Shown here in pieces: positions 21,636 through 31,951 of a stretch of 64,000 bases of DNA. The notes beneath the pieces are model-generated. The model saw only the letters and a program-made list of their open reading frames with translations, searched no databases and had not been told where the DNA came from. The position numbers were made by a program, and so were the translations under genes. The DNA comes from Chimonanthus salicifolius (taxonomy: Eukaryota > Streptophyta > Magnoliopsida > Laurales > Calycanthaceae): assembly GCA_013350335.1 (NCBI GenBank), contig CM023536.1, positions 14,761,520 through 14,825,519 on the forward strand, given 5' to 3'. Position 1 is the first letter of the stretch. Every line of letters begins with the position of its first letter.

Positions 21636-22730
21636 TGCATATCTGGTCGGAATCCATCTTCAAATCTCAGCCATCAAATCTGGATTCTTGCCTTGCAAAC
21701 AACTTCTAAATCCAGGTCTAGATCTAACCCAGAATCATCCACATAGGCATTGCTTTCAGATTTCAGATTTCAGATTTCTGCTAGATTTAGATGCCCCAAA
21801 TTAGTCGCACATATGCTGTACACGTCCAAGCAGATTCTTGCTAAATCTGGGCCTTCTATTTTGGGCTCCAACAAATCCAACGCCCAACCTCCTGTATGGG
21901 TGAGATTCCCATGCCATGGAATTCGTTTTTGCAGCTTCATGGAAGCAAATGGGCCTGAACTAATAGGCTTTGCAGTCCCAAAACAGAGCCGATCAGGCCT
22001 TAGTTGTTGGCTGGTCCAAATAGGCTTCAAATCTGACGTAAGTGGGTCCATTATGATGCTTGTGGGGCCTCCATCATCCCTAGCATAGGTTTAGAGAGAA
22101 GTGATATCTGGTCGAAATTCGTCCTCAAATCTCAGCCATCAAATCTGGATTCTTGCCTTGCAAAAGATTCTAAATCCAGGCCCAGAATCATCCACATGGC
22201 CAGCTGATAAAATTGCTGTTTCAGCAGTGATTTTAAGATATTGATTGTAGATTTCTGCTGGATTTAGATGCCCAAAACTGTCCCAAATCAGTTCCATATC
22301 TGCTGTACACGTCCAAGCAGATTCTTGACAAATCTGGGCTTTCTATTTTGGGCTCCAACAGATCCAACTCCCAACCTTCTGTATTGGTGAGATTCCCATG
22401 TCATGTTGGAACCCACGTGGCATCCACATAGGCATTGAGGTCTCAGCTAACATGGAATTCGTGTTGTCAGCTTCTTGGTAGCAAATGGGCCTAAAAAATT
22501 GGCTTTTGAGGGCCAAACAGTGCCTAACAGGCCTTAGATGTTGGCTCGTCCAAATGGGCTTCAAATCTAATGTAAGTTGGTCCATTATGATGCTCATGAG
22601 GCCCTCTCTTCCTTCCATCAATCGTAGCATACGTTTGGAGAGCAATTTTATCGATTTCATCCAATTGGGCCCACCCCATCTTCACTCGGATCTTCATGTT
22701 CTGGTCATGTGATGGAATACATATTATGGA
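21636..22730. repeat. Diverged tandem duplication of about 0.5-0.6 kb
   Basis: The block beginning near 21636 (ATATCTGGTCGGAAT, then ATCAAATCTGGATTCTTG) is repeated from about 22106 in the same order. Shared words include CACGTCCAAGCAGATTCTTG, TTCTATTTTGGGCTCCAACA and AACAGGCCTTAG-like sequence. The second unit has extra segments, for example AACCCACGTGGCATCC. Minus-strand frames in both (21770-22051 and 22343-22660) share LKPIWTSQ and a similar C-terminal part but resemble no known protein; I treat them as non-coding repeat. Confidence 0.7.
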
Positions 22731-23800
22731 TATACTGCTATAACATCCATCATTTGCTCACTATTTCCTTATCAGTAACATCATTATACTTGTTAAAATT
22801 AAAATATTTTTTTTGGATAATTACTACACTGTATTTTGTTATTTATGTTTGAATTTGAAAGTAGTTCTAGTATTTGAATTACAAAGGTTTAGGTGCCGGT
22901 GATTGCTTGTTAGGATTGGTGAAGATTTAAGAAGTACTGTCCAGTGGAAATAACAAAGAGCCTAAAATGATACACGGGAGAATGCCAATGTTTTACAGAA
23001 ATTGAGAATTTGTCTCATTTCACATGGATTGTTTGAACATATGATGGGATGTAAATACCAAACAAAATTTGAATTACTCTTGATGGGTTGTTCGATAATA
23101 AGAATGTAACTCACTTTTTACACAGGTTTTTCAGTTGGTCTAAACTTTTAGGATTAGAGAGGAGAAGAGGCTTGCAAGTGGTTTTCGTGTATATGTGGGA
23201 TTAGTCTCATCTTCAATGTGGGGTGGAGATGCCCATATTATCCATAAAAAAAGGGAAAAAAAATAGAAAAAGAATTTAACCCACTTGTAATTGTTGATAA
23301 TGAATCAGCCAATACAACTCAATGTGTTCATTTCATCATTTTTCTCGAAGATTAAGAATTATGCTCCGAAACTTCGTCCTAGACTCGAGAAAACCTATTT
23401 CAGAGACACAGGTGAAGAGACACAAGATTTATAGGTTGAATATGGAATTGTTAGAAATAAAAGATGCAAATCACATACACGAGACCATAGGGATTTTATG
23501 TGGTTCGGCAATATCACATGCGTCTAAGGACCATGACGATTTTATTAAGATGAAGTTTCTGGACAGGTTACAAGGATTACATTAACCTTACTTATCTCTT
23601 CCTCTCAGACTCTCTTTCTCTCTATTCACAGCTCAAGGAAACCCTAGGAGAAAAGAACCTTATATACTTGTGCCTTAACACAGACTGGGCCCAGTGGACC
23701 TGGGCCCAACAGACAGTTCAAGCCTAAAAGGACTTTGAGCCACAAACCCAATAGAAATTACATTCCATATGTCATTAATTCAAGGTTGTCCTACACAACT
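22731..23800. other. Non-coding DNA with a shared GTGGTTCGGC motif
   Basis: The ORF at 23322-23585 has no recognisable domain and I do not support it as a gene. The 17-bp word ATTTTATGTGGTTCGGC at 23493-23509 recurs exactly at 41216-41232; such GTGGTTCGGC motifs are frequent in plant repeats. A GGGCCCA-rich patch lies at about 23687-23715. Confidence 0.4.
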
Positions 23801-23839
23801 TTCATTTGTGGAGCTTCATAACTTATTCTTTTCAAGAAT

Positions 23840-24960
23840 CCTTGGCTACAAAATTGGTCAGGTGTATCATCTTTGGAAACAATGGCAATGATTTTTTTTT
23901 TTCACTAAGCAAGAAAATTTTCAAAATGTCCAAAAGAAGAAAAAGGAGATTGAGAAGAGCCATGGGACATCCAACAACGGTAATCGAATGGGTGTCAAAT
24001 GTCATCGATGTGGTAAGTATGGGCACAAATAGGAATGCAACTTGTGTTGGGTTTTAACTTGATCCGCATGACTTAATCGGAAAAATTAGTGGATTGGATT
24101 TTACGTTTCTAAAATTAGGGTCGGATTGGATTGAAGGAAAAAATCCAAATTAAATTCAGGTCAGGGCAGGTCAAGTTTTTTTAAAATTGATCTGAACCGA
24201 CCCAAATTGACCCGATCTAACCATTCAAAAATTTAATATAAAATCGAATGCCTTAATTGATGCCAGCACTCAGCTTGAGTTGGGTTAGTAATTCGGGTCA
24301 AATTGGGTTGAGTAATTCGGATCAAGAATTCGAGTTGAGATATGTCGGATCGAGTTCAATAATTTTTATTTAGATTTAATTGAATTTATTAAAATCCAGC
24401 TTTATCCTTCCCAGAACATAAGAAAGAATTGTGGCATGAAATTAAATAGAAGATAGGTAGCTGAAAAAGGAGATGAATCCAAAGCCTATGAGAAAGATAC
24501 AATCATCACAACTATTAACACCAATATCTGTTGAAGAAAGGTGGTCTAGTTCGAATTAATGATGATTGAGATGGTACAATCACACTTAAGAATGTGTTTC
24601 ATGTGCCCACCATGAATAATTTATAAGTCTGGCATCCATGATTGGGACATATTAGCATGAATAAGTCAAAAGTTATGGTAATGAAAATTTTGGGGAATGA
24701 TTTGCCAAATTGACGTCATTTGGTAGTGAGGAGGTGTGACAAGGATGTCAATATGGAAAGGCACATTGTCTTCCATTTGATAAATCCTTTTTCAAGATGA
24801 AGGGTGCCTTTGGTAGGTGATGTGACCTTCTAATAAAACTTTATATTCGGGTTTGTATTACATGTTAATGTTTGTTGATGACTTTACAAGATTTTTTATG
24901 GGTTTTTAATTTTGTGCAAGAAAAATCAAATGTCTTCATATAATTACACTTAAAGTCCTA
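23840..24960 (+). pseudogene. Ty1/copia gag to integrase relic
   Basis: A CCHC-like knuckle, CHRCGKYGHK followed by a stop and EC, is read at about 24000-24040; it is one codon short and carries a stop. Further on the plus strand come a GAG-pre-integrase trace (LKNVFHVPTMNNL, then LGHISMNKSK, about 24585-24680), CQYGKAHCLPFDKSFF (about 24745-24800) and FVDDFTRFF with the first integrase Asp (about 24875-24905). All are in different frames with stops, so this is an old fragment. The stretch 24060-24400 between them is AT-rich with repeated GGGTC/GACCC words. Confidence 0.65.
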
Positions 24961-25039
24961 AGTCAAATCAAACTCTCTCTACTCAATCAACAGTTGATTA
25001 CATGCAAATAATTTAACTAAGGTTCCAAGGGCAAAGGGT

Positions 25040-25575
25040 ATGACTGTAAACCGTATATGGTAACCCACAATTAGTAAGACCCATACACGTTTTAGGATTT
25101 AAGTGGAGCCCAGACGAATTACTATTCACGGATTTGGAAGAGATCTTTTAGAATCTGGCTTCCTACTTTGATAGAAAATGGATTATATAAAGAAAAGCAC
25201 AGCCCTAGAGTCCTCTCTCTGCCTGGATCGATTCTCTCTCTCTCTGTCTCAACCCATCACTCACGAAAATAAGAGGAGAAATCAAGACAGGAAGGAAGAG
25301 AAACTCTAGTACACACGAGTTTTGCAGGAAGACAAACAAGAGAACACCGCACAAGAAGAGATCGACTGTACTATTCTAGATATGATGGATTCGGGTATGT
25401 ATTTATTTAGATATGATGATATTTCCGCATAATGAATATTAGATTAATTAGAAAACATTATTTGATTCCAGATCCTGACGTTTTGACGGATAATGGATTG
25501 TATTATGAACATTGGGCACACTAGATCTCAATATATGAAGCCCAAGTTTTCAATCCATATTAAAAATATGCTAAC
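25040..25575 (+). repeat. Probable 5' LTR of a decayed copia element
   Basis: The end is fixed by a tRNA-iMet-type primer site, TTGGTATTAGAGCAA, at 25576-25590 after GCTAACAA. The start near 25040 (TGTAAACCGTATATGG) is a guess. A (CT)n run at 25228-25245 and a GA-rich leader are included. I could not find a matching 3' LTR near 30.3 kb. Confidence 0.5.
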
Positions 25576-25729
25576 AATTGGTATTAGAGCAATGTTTCTA
25601 TGAATCGTTGATGCTTTCACTGAAGATCTATGATAGGATGGTTTTTATTTTCCAGAAAGTGTTTTGGAAAAAAATAATAATGGACCCAGTCGAAGAAAGG
25701 GGTAGTTCAGATTTTGCAGTTTTCGTATC

Positions 25730-25985
25730 AGTCGACTGGTACATCGACTGGTACCTTGGCAATTATCAGGTGATACATTAGTTAGTGCATCGACTGGTAC
25801 ATCAACTGGTGCATCGACTGGTGCGTCGACTGGTGCATCGACTGGTGCATCAACTATTGCACCGACTGGTACATCGACTGGTGCATCGACTAGTGCATCG
25901 ACTGGTACATCGACTGGTGCATCGACTGGTGCATCGTCTAGTACATAGACTGCTACATCGACTATTTCATCGTCTAGTATATAGA
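25730..25985. repeat. 12-bp minisatellite (ATCGACTGGTGC)
   Basis: The 12-bp unit ATCGACTGGTGC and close variants (ATCAACTGGTGC, ATCGACTGGTAC, ATCGTCTAGTAC) repeat in tandem, densest from 25787 to 25985, about 16 copies. Because the unit is a multiple of three, the long ORF here encodes only the repeat HRLV; it is not a real gene. The array sits between the primer site and gag of the copia element. Confidence 0.9.
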
Positions 25986-26279
25986 TACATCATCTAATGA
26001 TGTAAAGATGATTTATTATGTTAATGTGATCAATTTTGAAACACGTAAAGATATTTATGATATTTTATATATAAAGTTTTGAATATAAAATCATGTGTTT
26101 CAAGTTAAAAAAAAAAATTATGAATTGAATGTAAGTCAAAATTGATTCAATTACGATGTAATTTTTGACTTGAATTCAAATTATGATACGGTTTGTTAGT
26201 CACCAACGTAGCCTGACCAGAATGTGTTGAACATCGAGTCATATAAATATGATTTAATACCATTCCCAAGTGTTAAATA

Positions 26280-26720
26280 ATAATGGCTTTGCAAATCGCA
26301 ATCCCTAACTCACAAAGATATTAGGTTGGCCCAAAGGTACACCATTCCAAGTGGTTAACGGATTGGGATATGATAATTGACGGGTACTTGTGGTTAGTAT
26401 TACTACAGACACCCAAAGGTAACTACGGTATTTAGTCACTTGTACTTAGTAGCTTAGTCATATTGGTAACTAGGAATCACCGCAACGTTTGAATAGTGTG
26501 TCATAAGATTACCCAAAGGTAGATCCGGTAACACTGTTCACTAAAGTTAAATAAATTATTTGTGTGTTTCAATTTATGTTCAATATTCATAGCATCATGT
26601 GGTGTGCCAATAGATTACCCAATGGTATACACTATTTGCTAAAGTTATTTTAAACGGTGTGTTATAAGATTACCCAAAGGTAGATCCGATAACATTATTT
26701 ACTAAAGTCATTGATTAGGT
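26280..26720. repeat. Irregular repeats around ACCCAAAGGTA in the copia leader
   Basis: The word CCCAAAGGTA recurs near 26330, 26411, 26513 and 26676, with a variant CCCAATGGTA near 26618. It is often followed by GATCCGRTAACA and ACTAAAGT. The spacing is uneven (about 60-105 bp), so this is a decayed tandem repeat in the leader between primer site and gag. Confidence 0.7.
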
Positions 26721-26779
26721 ATTTCTACTTAAGTTTAATTTATAGCATTAAAGAGTGATCATGTATTATGTACTTGCAG

Positions 26780-27680
26780 CTACCTTACCTATTACGCTTC
26801 ACTTGCAAGCTTCGTCTGTTTCCATACTGAATGGAATGAATTTCTCAGAATGGAAAGAACAAGTCGAGTTTCACCTTAGTGTACTCGATCTTGATAAAGC
26901 AATCTTTCGAATTAGCCTACTATAACTAATGAAATTAGTGCTTAGGAGAAATTATTTTGTGAAACGTGGATTCAATCTTACAGACTTAGCTTTATGTTTA
27001 TGCGCATGACGATAGCGAACAACATTAAGTCACTACTACCCAAAACAGATAATGTTTAGAATTTCCTCCAAAATGTACAAGAATAAGTTTACATTAACAG
27101 ACAAGTATTTGGCTGGGACACTTATGGCAAGGCTTACCATCATGACGTATGATGGGAGTTGAGGAATGACTAAGGTGGTGTGAAGTGTCATTTCTGTTTG
27201 AAAATACAGAAAGTCCACCATAAGAGAACTTGATTTGAACAGAAAATATATCATTACATTTTGTATGTTACAAATCTAATCTTACTGAAGTCTCCTCTAA
27301 GACTTGGTGACTTGACTCTGGGGCTATAACTCATGTTTCTAATGCGATGTATCCCTGCATCATGAAGTTGATAATAAACATGGGTTGATTAATAAAAAAG
27401 TTCATTAAATTCTTATGGAATAAACGTTTGGGACACATATCCCATGAAAGAACTGAAAGTTGGTAAATGAAGGGATTCTACCGAGTCTCGACTTTATTGA
27501 CTTACGTGTGTGTATAGAATGCATTAACGGTAAACAAACTAAATACACCAAGAAATGTGCCACTAGAAGTAAATGGATACTTGAATTGATTCATACTGAT
27601 ATATGTGGTCATTTTGATGTTCCATCGTTTGGTGGAGAAACCTACTTCATCACCTTTATTGAAGATTATTCATGTTATAG

Positions 27681-27754
<74 letters not shown>

Positions 27755-30330
27755 ATTGCATGATAAATCTTACGCGGTTACTTTCGTAGAGATATTTATC
27801 ACTAAAGTAGAAAGACAGTTAGATAGAAATGTGAAAGTCATTAAATCTGATAGAGGTGGTGAATATTATAGTAGGTATGATAAGATGGGTCAACACCCAG
27901 GACCGGTTGCTAGATTACTAGAATGCCGTGGCATAGTGGCACAGTACACGATGCCTGGTACACCTCAGCAGAATGGTATTAATGAAAGGCGCAACTGTAC
28001 ACTTAAAGATATGGTTAGGAGCATGTTGTGCAATAGTACAGTAGCTATTATGTTGTGGATGTATGCCTTAAGTACCGCAGCGTACATAATCAAGTTCTTA
28101 GGAAGTCAGTTCTTAAGACTCCTTATGAACTGTGGACAGGAAGGAAACCTAGTCTAAGACACCTACATATGTGGGGTTGTCCTGTGGAAACTAGAATTTA
28201 TAATCCACATGAAAAGAACCTTGATGAGAGGACAATCAGTGGTTACTTCATAGGTCACCCTAAGAAGTCCAAAGGATACATGTTCTATTGTCCGAACCAT
28301 AGTACGAGAATTTTGGAGACCGGAAATGTAAAGTTTATTGATAATGGTGAGATTAGTGGGAATGATTTGAAGAGAAGTGCAAGTATACATGAAGTGAGGG
28401 TGTCAGTCCTTATACCCCCCCACTTCTGACAGTATTATCGTTCCTGACATTATTGAACAACCTAATGAAACTGAACAACACTTGAATGATGAATCACTTC
28501 CTGAAGATGTCGTCCCCATCAATGAACCGATTGTAGAACAACCGCAAGAAGTTGTTTTAAAAAGGTCTCAAAGACAAAGGAGACCTGCAATTTCGAATAA
28601 TTATGTGGTCTGCATACAAGAATCGGATTATGATGTAAGGACTGTTAAAGATCCGGTCACTTATAAAGAAGCCATAAGATGTGAAAATTCTGATAAATTG
28701 ATAGATACCATGAAAGATGAGTTAAAGTCCATGAGCCAGAATGAAGTTTGGGATTTAGTAAAATTGCCTCAATGATACAAGAAAATTGGTTATAAATGAG
28801 TCTTTAAAAATAAACGTGACTCAAAAAGCAATATCGAACGGTATAAAGTCAGACTTGTGGCCAAAGAGTTCACTCGAAGAGATGGCATAGATTATAAATA
28901 GACCTTCTCCCCTGTATCCAAGAAAGACTCTTTAAGAATTATCATGGCCTTGTTGGCTCACTTTGATTTAGAGTTGCACCAGATGGATGTCAAAACAATG
29001 TTTTTGAATGGTAATCTAGATGATATGTATGCATGGATCAACCTAAAGGTTTCTCAATAGAGGGAAAGGAACATATGGCATACGAGCTTAAGAAGTCAAT
29101 TTATGGTCTTAAGCAAGTCTCTCGGTAATGGTACGTTAAGTTCAAGGATACCATTATCTCATTCGGATTTAAGGAAAATACCTTTGATAGGTATATATAT
29201 TTGAAGGTTAGTGGGTGCAAATATGTCTTTCTGATATTCTACGTTGATGGTATTTTGCTTGCAACCAACAATCTTGGTATGATGTTTGAAATCAAGAAAT
29301 TTCTCTCCACTCATTTTAAGATAAAAGATATGAGAGAGGCAGCCTACGTAATTGGAATAGAAATATTCCATGACAGAATACGGGGGATTTTGCGACTGTA
29401 TCAGAATGCCTATATTGAAAGAGTTTTGGAGAGATTTGGAATGCTAAATTGTTCTCCTCAAGATGCCCCTATATAGAAAGGAGATAAATTTAGTCTAATG
29501 CGATGTCCTTAAAATGAACTTGAAAGAAACAATGGAGGAAATCCCTTATGCTTCTACTGTAGGTAGTCTTATCTATGTAAAGACCTGCACGAGCCCAGAC
29601 ATTAGCTTTGTCGTCAGTATGATGGGCATATATCATAGTAATCTTGGAATGGATCACTAGAAAGCTGTAAAGAAAGTTATGAGGTATCTTCTAGGTACCA
29701 AAGACTTCATGCTCACATTTATGAGGTCTGATAATCTTGTCATTGGCTACTCAGATTTGGACTTTGATGGATGGAATGATAGTAGAAAGTCAGCGTTTAG
29801 CTATTTGGTCCTTATGGTTGACAGAATAATCTCATGTAAAAGTACCAAACAAACTATCACCGTATCATCAAGCATGGAAGTGTGGCATGCTATGAGGCCA
29901 CCATTCAGATAATGTGCTTGCGGAACTTTTCCTTAGGACTTGGAATTGTTGATAGTATTGCAGACCGTTGAGAATTTGTTATGATGATTCCGCAACAGTA
30001 TTTTTCTCTAAGAACGACAAGTATTCTAATAGATCAAAACACATGGAATTAAAATACTTTGACGTAAAACAAGAAGTTCAGAAACAGACAGTGTCAATTG
30101 AGCATATTAGCACTCAACTTATGATAGCAAATCCGTTGACAAATGAGTTACCAATAAAGTTGGAGCAAGCACTAAATTGGAATAGTTACATTTGTCACAA
30201 CCATTTTCTATCATCTTCACATGGTGAAAAACAAATTAAGATTGTACATAATACAATATACGTTATCTTTGCATCATATACATGTCAAGTGGATAAAAAA
30301 AAAAGAGTAGCACCATTTTTATAATTATAA
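26780..30330 (+). pseudogene. Ty1/copia polyprotein relic (gag to RNase H)
   Basis: Domains occur in the normal copia order on the plus strand. Gag: NGMNFSEWKEQVEFHL near 26830. A damaged knuckle VKCHFC near 27190. Integrase: ELIHTDICG, then SDRGGEYY and PQQNGINERRN (27460-28157). RT: KSIYGLKQVSR near 29090 and FYVDGILLATNN near 29240. RNase H: KSTKQTITVSSSMEVWHAM and RSKHMELKYFDV (29679-30150). Frames are broken at least eight times. The RT catalytic box reads YVDG instead of YVDD, so it lacks a catalytic Asp. A (TA)n run splits integrase. Confidence 0.85.
27680..27753. repeat. (TA)n microsatellite inside copia integrase
   Basis: About 35 TA units interrupt the integrase frame between DYSCYSYIY and the next segment (LHDKSYAVTF). 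The run translates as Ile-Tyr repeats, and frame continuity with the following segment is lost. Confidence 0.95.
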
Positions 30331-31331
30331 GAGGAATGATCATATATTAAAAAAATGATCAATCCAAGTTGTACTCGTTTTCAAGTTCATAAAGTATATT
30401 TGGGATTCTCTGAGTTTAAAAGAGAGTTTTTCTACTATTATTCTATAAAACAAAAATTATATCTTACAGAAATTTTATACTTATGCACATTATCAATTAA
30501 AGAAAATTAGATTTTAGAAAATATGGCTCAAATTTAGGCTTTGGTGTCAAACTTGGGCTTTGATGTACTAGACCAAGGCCCGACCCGAAATCTAATTCTT
30601 ACCTTGTATTTACATAACAAATGTGGCTAAGCCAAGCATGGATAAACCTAGACCCAAATTTTATCATTTTTATATGGGCTCGAGTTAGACCTGACCCAAG
30701 TTTCAGCCCACGACGACTTGAGAGATTTTCAAGTCGCTAGTCTCAGCCTAGAAAGACAAGTACCCATATTTTTTTCTATAGTGTGGGGAGTCGCAAAGAA
30801 TCATACAAATCCTTGTTTCTCACTTTGAGGATTAGTAAAGATTTTCAAGTTGTCGGTCACTCAATATTCACATGGACAAATAATAGGCCCAAGATGAAAA
30901 GCTTTAATTATGAGGCTCAAAAAAAGGCCTAGACCTTGAAGATGGGCTAAGCCATCTATGAATCTAGCCATCTACTCAGTGCTATTAGTCAAAAACCAAG
31001 TTTGAACCAAATATCTGGGTAAAAATTGTCACACCGCATTTCAACTGGTTCGAATAAGGTCCTTTCATGGAGAGATTGACATTGGTCATCCCGTTCGTTT
31101 GGAGAATTTCTTGAGCCCACATGAGGTAATCTGGGACATGACTCTCATATCATTTATTAGGACATGTATATCCATTCCAAAAAACTATCATCTTAGGTGA
31201 AGTGACTTAAATCCTTTATAAATCCCTAAATCTCGTTTTACACTTCTAAAACGAAACTCGTTTGCAATAGCCCCAACACTTACTTAAAAGATGAGAGTTC
31301 TCCTAAAATATCATTTTGGTTTTATGGTAAC
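30331..31331. repeat. Dispersed repeat and TRIM fragment
   Basis: From about 30430 to 31030 the sequence matches 48385-48970 plus 49260-49370 in the same order (for example GCTCAAATTTAGGCTTTGG and AAAAGCTTTAATTATGA), revealing a repeat of at least 600 bp of unknown class. At about 31150-31275 a diverged terminal repeat of the minus-oriented TRIM family follows (TTAGGACATGTATATCC to CCCCAACA). No gene is visible. Confidence 0.65.
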
Positions 31332-31951
31332 TAGGGGTGTAAACGGACCTGGATCCGGCCCGCGAACCGTCTGGCCCGGCCCCTACAAATAAGCATACAG
31401 GCCGGATCCTAAAGTCTACGGACTTGGACTCGGACAGTCCGTTTAGTTTTGGACGGTCCGCGGACGGTCAGCGAGCCCGTCGGACGGCCCGCGTACGCTT
31501 CGAAATCGAAACCCTTCCGTAAATAAATCCTCCGTAAATAAATCCTAACTCCTTTATCTTCCTTCTCCTTCACCCCTTCGAAAGCAAACACTTCCGTGAC
31601 TCTCTCCATCTCTCACCGTCGCCCTTCACCCCTTCGTTGCCGCTTGGGTTCTCGATCGCTTTCTCTCGCCGTCGTTTTCGATCGCCCAAAAACCCTTCTC
31701 TCGCCGTCGTTCTCGTTCTCTTTCTCCGTCTCTTCCTTTCTCTCTTTTTCGCTCTGCTCAAATTTCACTCTCTTTCTCACTCAATCTCTTCCCTTCTCTC
31801 TCAGTTCTCTCAATCCTCTCCCTTAGCCCTCTTCTCTGTTCAGATTTGCAGCGGCCAACGTCGTCGCCCTTCGCCCCTTTGCTGCCGCTTGGGTCGCTCC
31901 TTATCGCCGCCCTACGCATCTGTCATAGGTAAAACTACTATTTTTGACCTA

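Noticed and set aside
25785..25997. Repeat protein (HRLV)n or a CRISPR-like array
   Set aside because: Direct 12-bp tandem units with no unique spacers; a minisatellite, not a gene or CRISPR.
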